Of a stretch of DNA of 64,000 nt, positions 44,068 through 55,800 are shown piece by piece. Made by a program: the position numbers and the translations under genes. The notes below the pieces were generated by a model, which saw nothing but the letters and a program-made list of their open reading frames with translations, made no database searches and had not been told where the DNA came from. The stretch is from NCBI GenBank assembly GCA_000349905.1, contig KB722755.1:492542-556541 (forward strand). The letters are read 5' to 3'. This DNA is from Volvariella volvacea V23. Taxonomy: Eukaryota > Basidiomycota > Agaricomycetes > Agaricales > Pluteaceae. Position 1 is the stretch's first letter, and every line of letters begins with the position of its first letter.

Positions 44068-46879
44068 ATGGTCCATCAACCAAAGCAAAAGCCCCATACC
44101 AACTGGAAGGGCACCAAGTCTGACAAGAACCAAAAGAAAACATTTGGCCAGCAGACAGAGCGCGGCGGCTTGCTCGTGACCAACGAGCTCGAAAAGGCCC
44201 TCGAAGAATGCAAGGCCAGAGTGGCCCAGATTGCCGCAGAATGTCGCCAAAAGAACCGAAAGTTCAGGTATGTCATTTTAGTCCAGGTCACGACGTCCCC
44301 GTTGCTAAGCTGACACGGGATTGCCACCTTTGACAGGGATATTGAGTTTGATCTGGAAAACGACAGAGATCGCTGTTTGCACGGTGTCTCCCAGAACACT
44401 ACCTACGATCCTTCGGATGTCCAGCGCGTTACCCAAATCTTCGACAAGCCATCCTTCTTCATTGGCGGTGCCGACTCCAATGATATCGTCCAAGGTGCGC
44501 TCGGAGACTGCTGGTTCTTGTCAGCACTCTCCACTATGTCTACTTCTCCCGGTTTAATCGAGAAGTTTTGCGTTGCTGTATGTGTTTCTTGTTATCTTGT
44601 GATTACGCCACTGGTCCGACTCATCGTACCCGAAAGCGCGACGAGGTGGTCGGTGTCTATGGATTCATCTTCTTCCGCGATACAGTCTGGAACGTCGTGA
44701 TCATTGATGAGTGCGTATATTTTGCTTCCGTTAATCACATGGCAGTGCTTAAGCCTAGGCAAAATCCAGCTTGCTCTTCACTTCCATTCCGAAATACGAG
44801 GAGCTGAGCCCAGCCGAAAAGCACCTGTATCATTTCAACAAGGATCTATACAATGCCTCGGCTAGGAAGGGCAGCCAGAGTCTGTATTTCGCTAAGTCAG
44901 GCACACAAGGAGAAACGTGGGTTCCTTTGATCGAAAAGGCCTATGCAAAATTGCACGGTAATTACGCCGCTTTGAGTGGCGGAGAAGCCTGTGAAGCCAT
45001 CGAAGATCTGACTGGGTGAGTAATTGCGAATAGGGGGGACTATACCATATTGAACACCATCTAAAAATCTAGCGGTGTTTCGAGCTTTATCCCGAGCAAG
45101 GTTGGTCTAAATATACTCAGAGTATGTATTGAGAGCTTATCCCTGATTTCGCGTAGGACATCCTCGATATCGATCGCTTCTGGCAAGAAGAATTACTTCG
45201 CGCCAACCACGACCGTTTGTTCGGGTGCGCGTTTGACGCCTTGGATAGCACCAGAAGCGGGAACCCCGACATCACTGTTAACGGTCTATACGGATCTCAT
45301 GCTTATTCCGTTCTTCGTGCGGTAGAAGTCAAAGGGAAGCGATTCGTCGTCATCCGCAACCCATGGGGTAAGAATGAGTGGACCGGCCCCTGGTCTGATG
45401 GTTCCAAGGAATGGACTACTGAATGGCTTGAAACCCTTCCCATTATCGGACACAACTTTGGAAACGATGGTCAATTCGTCATGGAATGTAAGCGCAACGC
45501 CTATTTTTGTAGCGGGGAGAAGCTGACTCTGCTGGCGAACAGACCAGGACTTCCTCGATAACTGGGAACAAATTGACCGCACTTTGCTCTTCGACTCGTC
45601 CTGGGTCATGTCCTCTCAATGGTTGGAAGTCCAAGCTCGCCCCCTTATCCGTGCATGGTCCTACGGTGACGTTTCCTGTAAGTGTTTCACAATGTCACGA
45701 GCAGCACCACCGTTGGTTAACACCAAAATCCAGTCACCATTTCAATCCCCGCCGCATCTCCCGCCGTCATCGTCCTCTCCAAGCTTGATGAACGCTACTT
45801 CGACCCCGTATCCAGCATCTGCAACTGGACCTTCGACTTTGTCATCTTCAAAAAGGGCGAAAAGAAGCCTTTCGCTTCATCAACCCATGCTCGCTTCTAC
45901 TCGCGTAGCGTCAACCTCGAGACCCACCTTGAGGCTGGAGACTATATTGTTCACGTATGTCACCGCTTTCGCATACTCGCCATCCCGTTCATAACTAATG
46001 GAATGCCGCTACAGGTTCGTCTTGATCGTAACCAATCTCGTCCATCAGTAAGTGCCCGCCAATGGTGACACACTCAGCGATTTCCTTAATCTTTGAGTAG
46101 AATTATATCCAGAAGCTTGCGGAAGACTGGAACACTAGGAAGGCGTCCAGAGTTGTCACTGAACAGTCAATCAGCCAATCTATTGCGGCGAGTGAGTCAC
46201 TCATGCTCCTTATCCTCTTCACTTGTTTCTAACCAGGTGATCCCCTTGTGCTCGTCCTTTTTCATGACCCCAGACTTCAACAAACCGTGCGTATTTTCTA
46301 CAGCTTCTTCAGTACTTGCAACTTATAATCAACCGTCTTAGATTAAACGCACCCTATCTCCCCATCCCTCTCGACGTCCTCGCCGGAAGCGACATCGCCG
46401 AGCTCGAGAGCAAGATCATCGAAATCAAGCTCGTCGAGCAAGCCGCCGCCGAAGGCCAGAACGAAGGCGGCGAGGAAGAGGAAGAAAAGGAGGAAGAGGA
46501 GTCCAAGCCGCTCTCCAAGTCCCAGCGCCGCCGCAGACGCCGTGCCAAGAAGGAGCAAGAGAAGAGCGATGGCGGCAAGCAGACCATTGATCTTGATCAG
46601 GTTGAAGACGATGATGGCGATGATGATTTCGAGGATGTCGACGATGATGAAGATGGTGACGACGATGAGGATGATGAAGATGGCGGTGATGGCGAGGGAG
46701 GTGCTGCTGGTGCTGCTGAATCCTCCGATCCTACCCCTCCTCCACCTATGGACGATAGCATCTTCTTAGGGTTGAGAGTATACACCAACAAGGCTGCTCC
46801 GGCTTCTCTTGGAGGTCAGTTGAGGAAGGCACCTCCCGAACTTTTCAACATCTTACGCGATGCTTCTGTCGGGGCTTGA
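44068..46879 (+). CDS. calpain-family cysteine protease with acidic C-terminal region
   Basis: Intracellular Ca2+-type papain-fold protease (family C2). The start CCATGG at 44068 gives MVHQPKQKPHTNWKGTK. About ten exons follow. The catalytic triad is complete: Cys in QGALGDCWFLSAL (about 44500), His in GLYGSHAYSVLRAV (about 45300), and Asn in VVIRNPWGKNEWTGPW (about 45360). Downstream, RSVNLETHLEAGDY fits the C2-like beta-sandwich domain. The last exon has LNAPYLPIPLDVLAG, a highly acidic Glu/Asp tract interrupted by an RRRRRR patch, and ends DSIFLGLRVYTNK...LRDASVGA. The N-terminal coiled, basic segment (ELEKALEECKARVAQIAAEC) may oligomerise. One junction (46245-46315) does not resolve cleanly: the obvious GTGCGT donor leaves either the wrong phase or a 27-nt intron. 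Confidence 0.88.
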
Positions 46880-47162
46880 GAGCCTGTGCGAATTGAAATA
46901 TTGTATAAGGGGTTTGTGTTAAATGGAATGTCAAAGTAGCGTGTAATGTGTTGTGCAACATGTAAAAGCCGTCAATAAATTGCTAGCATTTGTACTGTAT
47001 CGTCTATCCTAGAGATGAGTCCTCTAAGTCAGAGTGGGGGTTGATGAGTGTCAGAAGAAAATGAGGCATAAGGATATCAACGCACCATTGTGCATTGCAT
47101 GGAGTCGTGTGCTCATGAAATACATAACCAAGCCATCCAATATTAATGTCCTATTGTCCTTT

Positions 47163-48773
47163 TCAAATAGCGTAAGTGTAGTGAAAACTACTTAACCGAA
47201 AAGCCTCTTGCTCCTTCTTCACAGGTGGAAATACTATTGTCCATCTCGCCAGCCACTCCAAACCAGGAGCAGAAACCTTGAGCAACTGTAATGCGCACCG
47301 CCCGACAAATACCTTATCTGCAACGCCTTTGATATGTGTTCCGAGATCCACCGTATCGGTGTTTGGATTAGACCACCTAACCCACAGTGTCCGAAGCACA
47401 GGGATCCCCGAGACATAATCAAACAGATACCGGAACGTTTCGATGCTGAGCTCCCAAGTCACTGGAGTAAGGACATGGAGGTCCTCGAGACGAGCAAAGG
47501 AATTCGAAATGGGCCATCTCTCGGGGTTTATAGCCATAGCGCCCCAGCCCCCGTCATGTGGAGCATTAGATGTGATATCAAGGGAGACGAGCGAAGGTGC
47601 GTGCCGGGAGAGAACACTTTGCGTGAAAGAAAGGGATTCGGGGGCCAGCTTGGTTGGTATGCCGTACTCAACCAATCGGACATCTCTAAGGCCTTGATAA
47701 GAGCCCAGGTATTCCATGAGGGCTTCTGAGATCCCGTAATCAAGGTGCAGCTTGACTAAGCGCGTTCTACTTTCTTGAAGTACAGACCACAGCAGGTCGA
47801 GATCAATATATTTGCGATCATAGTTCTGGCCACAGTTGATGACAAGCTCCGTCAGATTTCTCATCCTAGGGAGCCTTTGAGAAGGGGAAAGAGCAGTTGA
47901 CAGGCGTGTGTGAACACCAGTACCGCAAGGTGCGTCGGGAAATTTCCCTAGGATTTGCAGTTTCTCGATTGGAAGATCTTCAAACTTTGCGGGAAACAAC
48001 TCCCTCAGGTTGCACAATGGGGATGGTCTCGTGCACGTAAGCAATATAGACCGAAGCCCTGGGTTACGAACAACAACATCGCCGAGTAGTGAAGGACTAG
48101 GCGGACTTGTCGCTAAACGATACGTACACTGCGTTGTACGGATGCTAATGCGCTGCAAGTTCCCAAACGGTGAGAGGAGGAGAGAAACAGGGCCTCCCAA
48201 GTGAAGCTCGTATGGATACGTCCACCCAACTTGAGAAAGCTGACCATCCGTAACATCCCAAGACATCTGCACGACTCTCGCGGCCAGAGCGCGATAGAGC
48301 GGACCCCCCTGATCCTCCTGGCACCGATGCGGCTTCCAGCAAAAGTTGAGGGACCTCAAGTGCTTCCATCTCGCCATCTCAATCCAAAAGGCATGCAATT
48401 CGGCAACAGCCATTTCCGGGTCTCGATGTGCCCAGTGTCCTTGGACTTCGAAGGAGATATTGAGAGAGGAGATAAATGGAACAAAGACATCCGGCGTTGG
48501 CACCTGCGAGTGAAGCGGTTTCACCGCCCAGTAGTCGTCGCCGTGCCTAGGATCGTGGGAGACGACGCTTCCCCTCAGATCGACGAACCTCCAAGTAAAG
48601 AAAAGGCTTGACACCGCGAACTGAGTGAAAAACGCATTGAAGCGCCGGGAGGTGAGACGCAAGGCGAGCACCTGTGTTCTGATCGCCCAGAGAGGGTACT
48701 TTGGGAGATACTCTTCGATCCGCGCGAGGATCTCGTTCGGACAGCGTTCAAAAGGGGAGAGGTGGGCTGCCAT
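47163..48773 (-). CDS. F-box/LRR-like protein (second family)
   Basis: Intronless, 536 residues. The N-terminus FERCPNEILARIEEYLPKYP followed by LALRLTSRRFNAFF fits a divergent F-box, but the family differs from the 12-20 kb cluster. The body is LRR-like, with evenly spaced leucines (GNLQRISIRTT, MRNLTELVINC, RLVKLHLDYGISEALMEYL, LEDLHVLTPVTWEL). Its C-terminal half is homologous to the broken gene at the window's right edge. Predicted to act as a substrate adaptor in an SCF ubiquitin ligase; target unknown. The start is the first Met in frame and sits well against the F-box. Confidence 0.8.
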   Translation of the reverse strand: MAAHLSPFERCPNEILARIEEYLPKYPLWAIRTQVLALRLTSRRFNAFFTQFAVSSLFFTWRFVDLRGSVVSHDPRHGDDYWAVKPLHSQVPTPDVFVPFISSLNISFEVQGHWAHRDPEMAVAELHAFWIEMARWKHLRSLNFCWKPHRCQEDQGGPLYRALAARVVQMSWDVTDGQLSQVGWTYPYELHLGGPVSLLLSPFGNLQRISIRTTQCTYRLATSPPSPSLLGDVVVRNPGLRSILLTCTRPSPLCNLRELFPAKFEDLPIEKLQILGKFPDAPCGTGVHTRLSTALSPSQRLPRMRNLTELVINCGQNYDRKYIDLDLLWSVLQESRTRLVKLHLDYGISEALMEYLGSYQGLRDVRLVEYGIPTKLAPESLSFTQSVLSRHAPSLVSLDITSNAPHDGGWGAMAINPERWPISNSFARLEDLHVLTPVTWELSIETFRYLFDYVSGIPVLRTLWVRWSNPNTDTVDLGTHIKGVADKVFVGRCALQLLKVSAPGLEWLARWTIVFPPVKKEQEAFRLSSFHYTYAI

Positions 48774-50006
48774 TTGCCGTAGGGCGTCTGCGTCGAGGAT
48801 TGGCAGCGGATCAAAAGGGGGTTTGGTGGCACGGGTTTGAGGTGACTGAGATCAAATCGTTTGCAGATACTTATCCATGTCGTACCCACGTCCTCACCGA
48901 GACACATCAAGCCGGGCATCAATAACTCGACTTTTTTGGCCTGGGTATGTATCTACCGACAAAGTTAAAGAAACAAATCAAACAGATTCACATCCAAACC
49001 TCTAACAACTGTATATATAGACACGACTGAGCTGGGGAGGAGAATCCAAAGGCTCCAGTACTAGTAATAAAACCGACAAAGAGAAAAAAACGCTTCGTTC
49101 CAATCTAACAGGTCGCGATCGCAGAAGTATTGCCATGCACCATAACTCCATAAATGCATAAGTAACTGCACAAACTAGTAAAACTAGTCTACGCTAATAA
49201 GTGACGCAAAAGTGGGTGGACAGACGCCAGTGAGAGGGGACGGTAAGGAAGGGAATACCTAAGACATAGGTGTGGGTTGGGGGGAGGAGGAGCATATGGC
49301 TGGCAATGTAAGAGTGAATACATTAATGATACGACGTGGTTGTGATCCACACGACCATGTGTTATACGGTACTAAAGATCTGGAACGACCGAGGGACGAA
49401 GCAAGCAAGGGCGCGCACAGCATATAAGACGATAACAAGACAGATGTGAGAAAAAAAGTGGGGTGGGGGGTGGGGAGGAATCAACCACGAAAAAGAAAAG
49501 GGAATGATGTACGAGGATAAAGTAATCAACATCAGAAGCACAAGATATTTGCTAGTTCTAAAAGCAGGAAAATCGTCAACTATGAAACAGGCGAAAGTGA
49601 AAGAGAAGACGAGAACGGTGAATAGATATCCGAATCGCTGGGGAAGTCCTGTGTTTTTCTGGGTGATGTGTGAGAGAAGACCTGCCGCCCAAGACTATAT
49701 AGAATCTGTGGTTGATTATGAAAGAGAGGGGAGGGCAAGATTCAGAAAAAAGAACGGGAGAAATAGAGCAAGAGGAAGTGCATACAAATATCGATAGACG
49801 CAAGAACAGTAAAGCCGCCGATCGCTGGAGAGGTGGTATAATATGCTGCGATTGAGATAGAGCCAAGCAAAAAGGATAGCATGTACAAAGAAAAAAGGCG
49901 ATTAACATTGAAAACCAACCGAAAAACCAAGGCAGAGTATACAAAGATGGAGGGAGGAGTCGACGTATGCGGAAGACGGGAACAATATCGTCCAAGGCGG
50001 CCGAGG
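48774..50006. other. gene-free stretch between F-box and GATA genes
   Basis: Promoter of the F-box gene and 3' flank of the GATA gene. A purine-rich block with G runs lies near 49440-49500. No gene or RNA recognised. Confidence 0.55.
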
Positions 50007-52886
50007 TTACTCGCGAGGCACTGCTTCGACAAGAGGCCAAACCGGTTCGCGTGCTCGGTCGACTGAAGACGGCGAACTGCGTCCTAATGATACCACCGCA
50101 GCTGGTACTGATGCTGGTGCCGGCGTGGGTTGTGCGGGCTGGGAGGGCGAGGCGTTGCCAGCAGGCGAAGCTGCAGGCGGTAACTGCGGCGACTGTTGTG
50201 GCTGCTGCTGTGGCGACGATGAGCCTTGTGAAGGTTGAATGGGCTGAGGCTGGCTGGTTCCGCGCATTTCATCAATGCCCCGCTTCACTCCCGCCATCAG
50301 TCTGTCTGTTCTCTCGACCAACTCCTCGAATTTGCGCTTGTGTTCGCTCAGCTCCATGTAGTGACGCTCGAGGTCACTCAACGTAGGGACGCCCATTCCG
50401 CCCATTGCGAAGAAATCGGGAGGTGGGTAGTAAGTACCCAGACCGTGTGGTAGGCCATATGCCGTGATGCTTGAGTGGCCCAAGGGGGAGTGCGTTCGGC
50501 TTGGAGCATTTGACCCAGAGCGAATGTAGCTCGATTGAGCTGCAAAGTCTGTACGTCCACTGCTCAAGGTAAAGAATGGAGAGATATCGAACGCACCATG
50601 GTGACCAGGAGAACCCGTAGGGAACGGCAGTGGTCGGTGAATCTGACTGCTAAATCGAGCATCAATATCTGGCATTCGGGGCATAGAGCCAGATCGATGT
50701 TGAGGAGAGGGGCTGTTTCCCTCCCAGCCTGCACCGTTGGGGCTGCGTCGCCTACGTGCGCTCTCCTTGTCAGTCTCGTCTTCACCAGTATCCATTGGGA
50801 TGTCGTCATCGTCTCCGCGGCCCTTGTCCCCTGCTTTGCTTCGGCGGGCACGTTTTCTCTTGGGCTGTTCAGCCTCGACTTCACTTTCCTCTGGGCCAGC
50901 GTTTGAGCCTGCCCCGCTTACTCCGATACGGCCCACTGCCACTAGGGCTTCGGCTGCGGCTTGGTCGGACATTCTACCTGACGACGCTCCGGGTGCAGCA
51001 GGAACGCGTTTTCGGCGTTTAATGACTGTCTTCTTCATCGAGTTAGGTCTATGTGTGCCGTGAAGCTTGAAGTAGAGGCCTACAAAAGTTGACAGCGCAC
51101 TTCAGTAAGGGTCCCAAAGAGGAAGAGCACCGCACAAGGCAAGAAAGGAAGGGAAAATTTCCGAGAGGGGAAAAAACATGAGGAGGATGATTAAAAGGAT
51201 CGGATTTGTGGACATATCCGACTCGAGAAGCCCCAGGAGGGACAAGTAGGAAAAAGTAGGTAGAAAATCGGGGGAGGGTAGGAGCGTGAGAGATAAGATT
51301 GATAAGACAAGCGATGACAGTTGTGTGATCTGATAAGATTCTGATGACCCTGCTGCCAGCGCATAGCGCAAGAACAGGGAAGATCTATCATAGCTACCGT
51401 GTCCCCCGTGGTGTCGGTATGAGGCCGCCACAATGAGAAGAGATTGGAATAAGGTTATGAACCCCAAGATTATCTCGGGTAGTGAGAGGGAAAGATGAAG
51501 CAAGCGAGCAATAACCTACCACATGCATTGCAGATGTTGTTCCCAACATCATCTCGTCGCCATAGGGGGGTCGTACTTGTTCCACAGTTCGCACAGCTGA
51601 GGGCCCCGACGGCTGCTCTGATTTTTCTACCTCCTGGTGTGTTGGTTCCGTTCGTCTCTGACGCAGCTCCTTCGCCCGCGTTAGGCGAATTAGCATCCAC
51701 TGCTGGGGACGGTTGCCCACCTTGTGCAGACGTGTTACCCTCTTTCTCTACCTCCATCCTGGCTGAAACTGCCAGGGCGTTGTTATAAGTGGGGCAACCC
51801 GAGCAGGCGGAGCTCCCACCTGTACCATCACATCTACCGTCACCGGGGCAAGTGCCACCTGACTTGGCAGGATCTAGAGAGTTGGTATCGGTGGCCGATG
51901 AGGTAGCGTTGGTGGCGGCAACGTTGGAACCTTGTGGGCCGTTGGTTTGTTTGTTCTGAGAAAGCGGGGCAGAGGGAGAGGGCATCATTTGGGGGGAATT
52001 TGGCCTAGGGCGGCTGTTGCCGTTGCTGTTTAAAGGTGGATTGGTAGATGGGGTTGTGGGAGGAGTGTTTCGACCTAAAGATGACGGCCGGGGCATATGC
52101 CGAGATTTCTGATAAAGACCTGGAAGGCGATAATATGAAGGGGGAGGGAATGGGCAGGAAAACATGTGCGCATAGCCCGTCAGCTAATCATGAACATAAT
52201 CTAAATTCAGAAAGGAAGTGCGATGACGGATGCGCTGTATCCGTACGAAAACCCTGGATCCAATCCTATCGCGTCTTCACTGCTCGCGAAAGCCAAAGGG
52301 TGTTTCAGCGGAGCGTGATTTTGACGCGTGCGTGGTGCATTGCCTGATGGCAGGAAGGGACCAGAAACACACACTCATCACATCAAGGCTCACAATGCGT
52401 GATTGTGATGATATGAGTACAGCTTGGACCAGCATCGCGGAGGAAGCACGCCTCGACACGTGTTCAAGATGACATGGTTTCGGAACGGAGATTGCAAACG
52501 GGATAACAAGTTGTGAAGGGGGGCGAGAGGGGGGCGAGACAGAGTGGACGCGACTGGGACTCACCACAGGCATTGCACAACGGGTTGCCATCGGGGTCTC
52601 TCCTCCATAGGGGAGTCTCGAGAGTACCGCAATTGGCGCAAGGCGCACGCGTTGGAGCGGCAGGGGCGGGCTGCGCACTCGGCTCTTCCTGTGCGCCGGC
52701 AGTGCTTTGGGGCTCCTTGGTGGAGATGGACAGGGTCTCGTAGGACGAGAGGTCCAGAGCTGGTGGTTCAGGCTGAACCACGGGATCGGGTGAATTGGGG
52801 GCGAACTGCTGCTGGATCCGGGACATGGCAGCGATGGGAGAGTTGTGCATGTTCATCACCGGCGGTTCGAGGATTATTGGGGACAT
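50007..52886 (-). CDS. GATA-type iron regulator of the Urbs1/SreA/Fep1 class
   Basis: Three exons on the minus strand: 52565-52886, 51520-52119 and 50007-51079, giving 664 residues. There are two GATA fingers, each C-x2-C-x17-C-x2-C ([14 protein letters not shown]...CNACG and [14 protein letters not shown]...CNACG). Between them lies the cysteine-rich CPGDGRC...CSGCPTYNN element. That trio is diagnostic of the repressors that switch off siderophore and iron-uptake genes when iron is plentiful; the middle cysteines sense iron. After finger 2 comes a basic [10 protein letters not shown], then an acidic/Ser segment, a coiled-coil-like [20 protein letters not shown], and a Pro/Gln-rich tail. Both introns split the fingers at the same Gly codon after CNAC and are about 440 nt, far longer than others here. 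No siderophore genes lie in the window. Nuclear by family. Confidence 0.9.
51292..51337. promoter_or_regulatory. cluster of three GATA sites inside intron 2 of the GATA regulator
   Basis: GATAAG occurs at 51292-51297, 51301-51306 and 51332-51337. The last is part of ATCTGATAA (51328-51336), an exact match to the ATCWGATAA site bound by SreA-class repressors. Binding and autoregulation are inference. Confidence 0.5.
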
Positions 52887-55800
52887 GACTTGAAATTAAG
52901 AGGCAGAATCTAAGTCCAAGAGGTTGGGTCAGTTGCGGATGCGTTTTTGGGTGTTGGAACTGTGCGGCTAGATTAGTCAGAGAAGGCGTCAATGCCACGA
53001 GCTGGCTGATAGGACTGCTGGCACACACCTCACTATACGAGAATGAGTAGGTACAGGGGAGAGGGGGAGTACAAGGAGGAGGTCGACGGGGGAAAAGACG
53101 AGCTCGACGTTGGCGACGACGACGAGGGGTCTTTGGCGGAAAGTTGGAGTTGAAGAGTAAGAGAAAGCGAAGAACGCGAGAATCCAAAACCGACGAGATA
53201 AAGCCAGATAACACTTAGCCAATCAGATTACGCCAATTGGTCACAGATAAAATAACATCCCTCAAAATTAATCTTATTATTATTATTATCAACCGCTTTA
53301 CGTAACCATTGCTTTAGCCCTGCCCTTGCTCTGTCGCAATGCAGATTCGCTCGCCGCTGCCATTCGTCTGGTGCCTCGTTGTCTGCGGTGTGTTCTATTG
53401 TATCTCATCGATAGTGTTGTCAGCATACGGCCCACCTGCCTACTCCACTCGTTATCCACCGATTTTAGCTAGCAAGATTGTCTGCTGTCGCTACGATGCC
53501 ACGCATAGGGTCGTCCGAACCCTTTCGAAAAAAAGTCTCCGGTCATCATGCCTGATCTCATGATTCCCACCGGAGCATCATTCACGGAGCGGCGACCCAA
53601 GAGAACTGATCATCTACAATTCCACTCAATCCCACCCGCCCCCCAACTTATCTCCAAAAAAATTCCAAAAACCCAAAAGGTCCAAGTTACTCACGCTTTC
53701 GCATCCACATCTCAAGCCATTCACAACCATCATGATCCCGCCAGAGATGTTCCCTCAACACTCCTGAGCATGGGCGTCAGCGATGAACTTTAAAATGATC
53801 GGATCATCTCTCGGAGACACGGATTATCTCCCCTTTTTCCACCATGCCCACAAGCAAGTGAACAACAATGGCACAAGGGACCCGTTGACAAACAAAATGG
53901 TCCTTGACAATGGCGAGGCGATCATAAGATGACAGTTATCGTTGATACGTGGACACGCTGCGCTTCGACGGCTCGACGTCGGGTTCTTCGCTGACACCAC
54001 ATTTTTCAATTGCTGGAGCTTTTAACTTTTGACAGTGTGCGCCGTTCTTCCTCCTCACTATCACCGACACATAGCCTACACGCTCGCAAAGTCCTGGGTA
54101 CGACTCCATTGCCACGGTCAGCGAACCCACGAAAACGCCCGTAGAGGGCTAACAAGGCCTTACTCATCTTGGGAGACCATCTGGCCCTTAATGTCCCTGA
54201 ACCACAGCGAGATCTCGAGCAAACGTTTCTCCCTATACACCACAAGATTATCACCCCATTTTGACGTTTCACCAACTGGCGTTTTTATCGGGCTCTTGTC
54301 TAATCTCTCACCGTTCGCGTTACCCCGCGTTTTGCAACGTTGCACTTTGCTGTGTTTATTCATTCCCCTAAACGCCGATGAACGGAGTACCCCCCAGAGA
54401 TAAGATAGACGGAAGTATAAGCACCCCACATCGCACATCCTTAACGGAGTCTCAAGCGGAATTATATCCCCAAGTTAACCTCCGATAAACACGTGTTATA
54501 TGCAAACGAATTATTTTGCACTTAGCCTAATAATATTTGAAACAGGGTAAGTATCCACAAAGATTAGAGATGGCAAAAATATTGAAAAATCAAATAGCAG
54601 CCACTTCCCCGCCTTCCAAGCCATCGGGGAATGGAACAAGACTCCATGCCCACAAGTGTCGAGCGGATCGGAGATAAGATTATCTCGTCATCTTATCACC
54701 CCTGATAAGATTTCTCCGGGCTGTTCCGTGCTCTTCTCCCCTCCTTCGCCGACAGTGAAGACCCGGTCCTGAGCTTATCAGATAAAATTCAGTCCCTGCA
54801 TCGCCTCATCGCCCAGCAATTCAATAGCGATAGTACTGGAGCGACAGACGGCACGGACAGCACCTTGGCTGTCGTGTGCCCAGCGATAAGCTAGCCCAAC
54901 TCGTCATCCTCGGAGGGCCACCATAAAACCTGTCATCCTCCTTCGGCAACGCGCGCGGCACCAGTTCTCGTCAACCTTCAACTTAAATTTGCCGCCTCTC
55001 TCCCTTGCTTGCTAAGTCAGCAGAATTTTTGAGTCCGTGTAATCTTCGATAGGGGCGTCAAAAAGTTATCATTGACGCCGTCAGGCTGGGACGAGCCTGT
55101 TTTTTTCGTGAGATTTTTTTTTCATCATCGAGTGCCGTAATGTTAGCCCACGAGAGTGTACCTGACAAGTGTGCCAGCCGGGTGTAATTTTTGCTGGACG
55201 GGCGCTCGTCGCGGCGAGCAAAAAAGATCGGGCGGCGACAAGCTCCTGTCGCTGTTTATTAAACGTCGAGCATCGTATGACCAAAAAGCACAAGCTCAAA
55301 CTCCGTCAGGTGAGATACCCTGTTCATCTAACCGAGACCACGGGTTAGACGCTAACGCTTAAAAGTCAAGATAAAACCCAGGGTAGCCATCCTCCCTTGC
55401 AAAAAAAAATCTGATATGATATGATAATAAAACTATCGTAACTCGGATCCAATGCAGTACCGGCAAGATGAGATGCGTAACAAGGCAAGTTAAGAAAGAG
55501 GGATCGGGACAGGTGATATGAAAGCAATTGAACACGTATGCATTTTGCCATGTGGGCGTCGGAGACCATGCTGAAGCGGTATTCGGTCAACAAGCAAGAT
55601 ACGGCTCTTCTCATTATTTAACCGAATATCGTCATTTGCCGGTTTTCAAGTACGTACAAGGGCGGTCATTTGGTACGTCCCATGCCAATCATGGGATCAG
55701 CTTCGACAATAAGTGGAGGAAGCAGATGATATCAGCAAAGGTAAGGAGTAGGTCAGAGTTTGATAATCATGCACTGGCAGTCACAGGATCAGGGCCTTGA

